From Phylloscopus collybita (Eukaryota; Chordata; Aves; Passeriformes; Phylloscopidae): a stretch of DNA of 64,000 nt. The notes under the pieces are model-generated. The model saw only the letters and a list, made by a program, of their open reading frames with translations. It did no database searches and was not told where the DNA came from. The translations under genes and the position numbers were made by a program. The stretch lies in assembly GCA_027886175.1 (NCBI GenBank), contig JAJNNQ010000130.1, positions 14,587,501 to 14,651,500 on the forward strand, given 5' to 3'. Below are positions 62,869-64,000 of the stretch, piece after piece (position 1 is the stretch's first letter; every line of letters starts with the position of its first letter).

Positions 62869-64000
62869 GTTAAAGCAAATTTTCACGTCAAGTGCCTCAC
62901 CGTGCCTCTAAGTTCACAAAAAAAACATTCCTACCAACTTTGGCCTAGGGTGGAAGTTGACCCAGACTTGCTGGATGAACAGCACTCCAGGAGAGGATGG
63001 CTGCATCCAGAGGACTCGGAGGAGAGTGGAGAAGAGCCCTCCATGGGCTCTTGGAGAAGAGTGACACCAGCCATCATCTCCCTGCCAATGGCAGAGCTAG
63101 TGGCACAGGCACCTGCCCACACACACCTGGCTGCAGTGCCAGAGGCAGTCCAAATCACCAGCTAATTTTTTCCACCTGGTCCATTTATAGAAACATAGAT
63201 AGGTGATTACAGGGCCAGTAAAAGCACTTTACATGGCTTTCATGACTTTAGTTTTTAATGGAAATGGTATATTCTGTCATTTCAGCTGAAAAAGCTCAAA
63301 CATTTACTTTGGAAAGAAATCATAAAGAGCCAGAGCTGCCACTGAAATGCAACAAAGATAAACATTATTTTATGGTAATTAATTGATAAGGCAGTTTAAA
63401 AAAATTAAAACAAAACAAAACAAAAAAAAAAACAGTATTGCAAGCCTGAGGTAATTTTTACTTATTTCTCTGCCATGAACTACCTCTTTATCCTTTGCAC
63501 AGAGAGAGAAAAAGTGGATTCTTTTTGGTCTCTGGCACAATGCACATGTTATAAACACTGCTTTTTTACAGTCTCTTTAGCTCATTAAGGTATCAAAAGT
63601 CTCTCTCAGCTTCCTCCTGTGTAGGATGCTGGGCACTGTTGGACATGGGATGCTTGGCAGAGGCTTCAAGTGTTTTACTTGCCAAACCTCTAATGCCAAG
63701 TTTGCCTTTGAAGTCTTTGCCTACTTGCCTGAGGACCACTCTGTCCCATGGTAATCCCATTTCCAACCAAAAAGCTTAACCATGAAAAGGTTCTTTGACC
63801 CATCTACTTCTTGGAGGCAGAGATTTTGTAGCCATATGTCAAGGAAAAATAGTTCCCAACAAGTCTTTGATTAATCTGATACCTGTGTCAGGGAATGGAT
63901 GGGTTGCTGCTCTTCCAGCAGCTGTGGAAAACAGTTCTAAGTCAGTCGCTGACATGAATTCCTTTGTTCCTTCTGATCTGAAAAAGGAGCAAGTGAGAGA
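62869..64000. other. Non-coding DNA with one unexplained GC-richer open frame
   Basis: An open frame at 62842-63165 (107 codons, plus) lies in a local GC-richer patch with many acidic residues and Ser/Glu-rich sequence in its middle. Another frame is open on the opposite strand over the same bases. I recognise no family, signal peptide or splice-site logic, so it is not called a gene. The remainder is AT-rich with an A-rich run around 63400-63432. Confidence 0.55.

Overview
The window is vertebrate nuclear DNA, most probably from a bird and plausibly a songbird. The evidence is the repeats. There are six fragments of the avian LINE CR1, several still ending in the ATTCTATGAT-type CR1 terminus, and three solo LTRs of endogenous retroviruses in avian style. 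Base composition is AT-rich and CpG-poor, with many A/T runs and short microsatellites. Nothing is bacterial, phage or organellar.

I find no protein-coding gene or exon I can support. The longest open frame is 151 codons. The open frames overlap on both strands, do not resemble families I know and often run through A-runs or microsatellites, as expected by chance in 64 kb of such DNA. I see no rRNA, tRNA, CRISPR array or CpG island. The window reads as intergenic DNA or the inside of a very large intron.

Layout: 1-4941 unique DNA; CR1 (+) at 4942-5065; unique DNA with a GT-rich tract at 9096-9232 and an A/G tract at 12560-12665; CR1 (+) at 16195-16304 running into an ATGAT/ATGAG microsatellite; CR1 (-) at 17630-17998; a long unique stretch with a hairpin near 25.7 kb; CR1 (+) at 26375-26764; an AT-rich block with palindromes at 26.9-27.5 kb; an internally deleted CR1 (+) at 27941-28072; unique DNA with a 43-T run at 29.15 kb and an ATCC microsatellite at 35.35 kb; CR1 (-) at 36855-37000; solo LTR (+) at 41854-42328; about 18.6 kb of unique DNA; two solo LTRs in opposite orientation at 60961-61344 (+) and 61652-62087 (-); and a nested local duplication at 62669-62868.

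No new biological system is evident. The points most worth checking are the LTR pair with its target-site duplications, the microsatellite grown from a CR1 tail, the nested duplication near 62.7 kb, the hairpin at 25.67 kb, and several palindromes or low-repeat blocks that could be conserved regulatory DNA. No tools were used, so family names below class level are deliberately not given.
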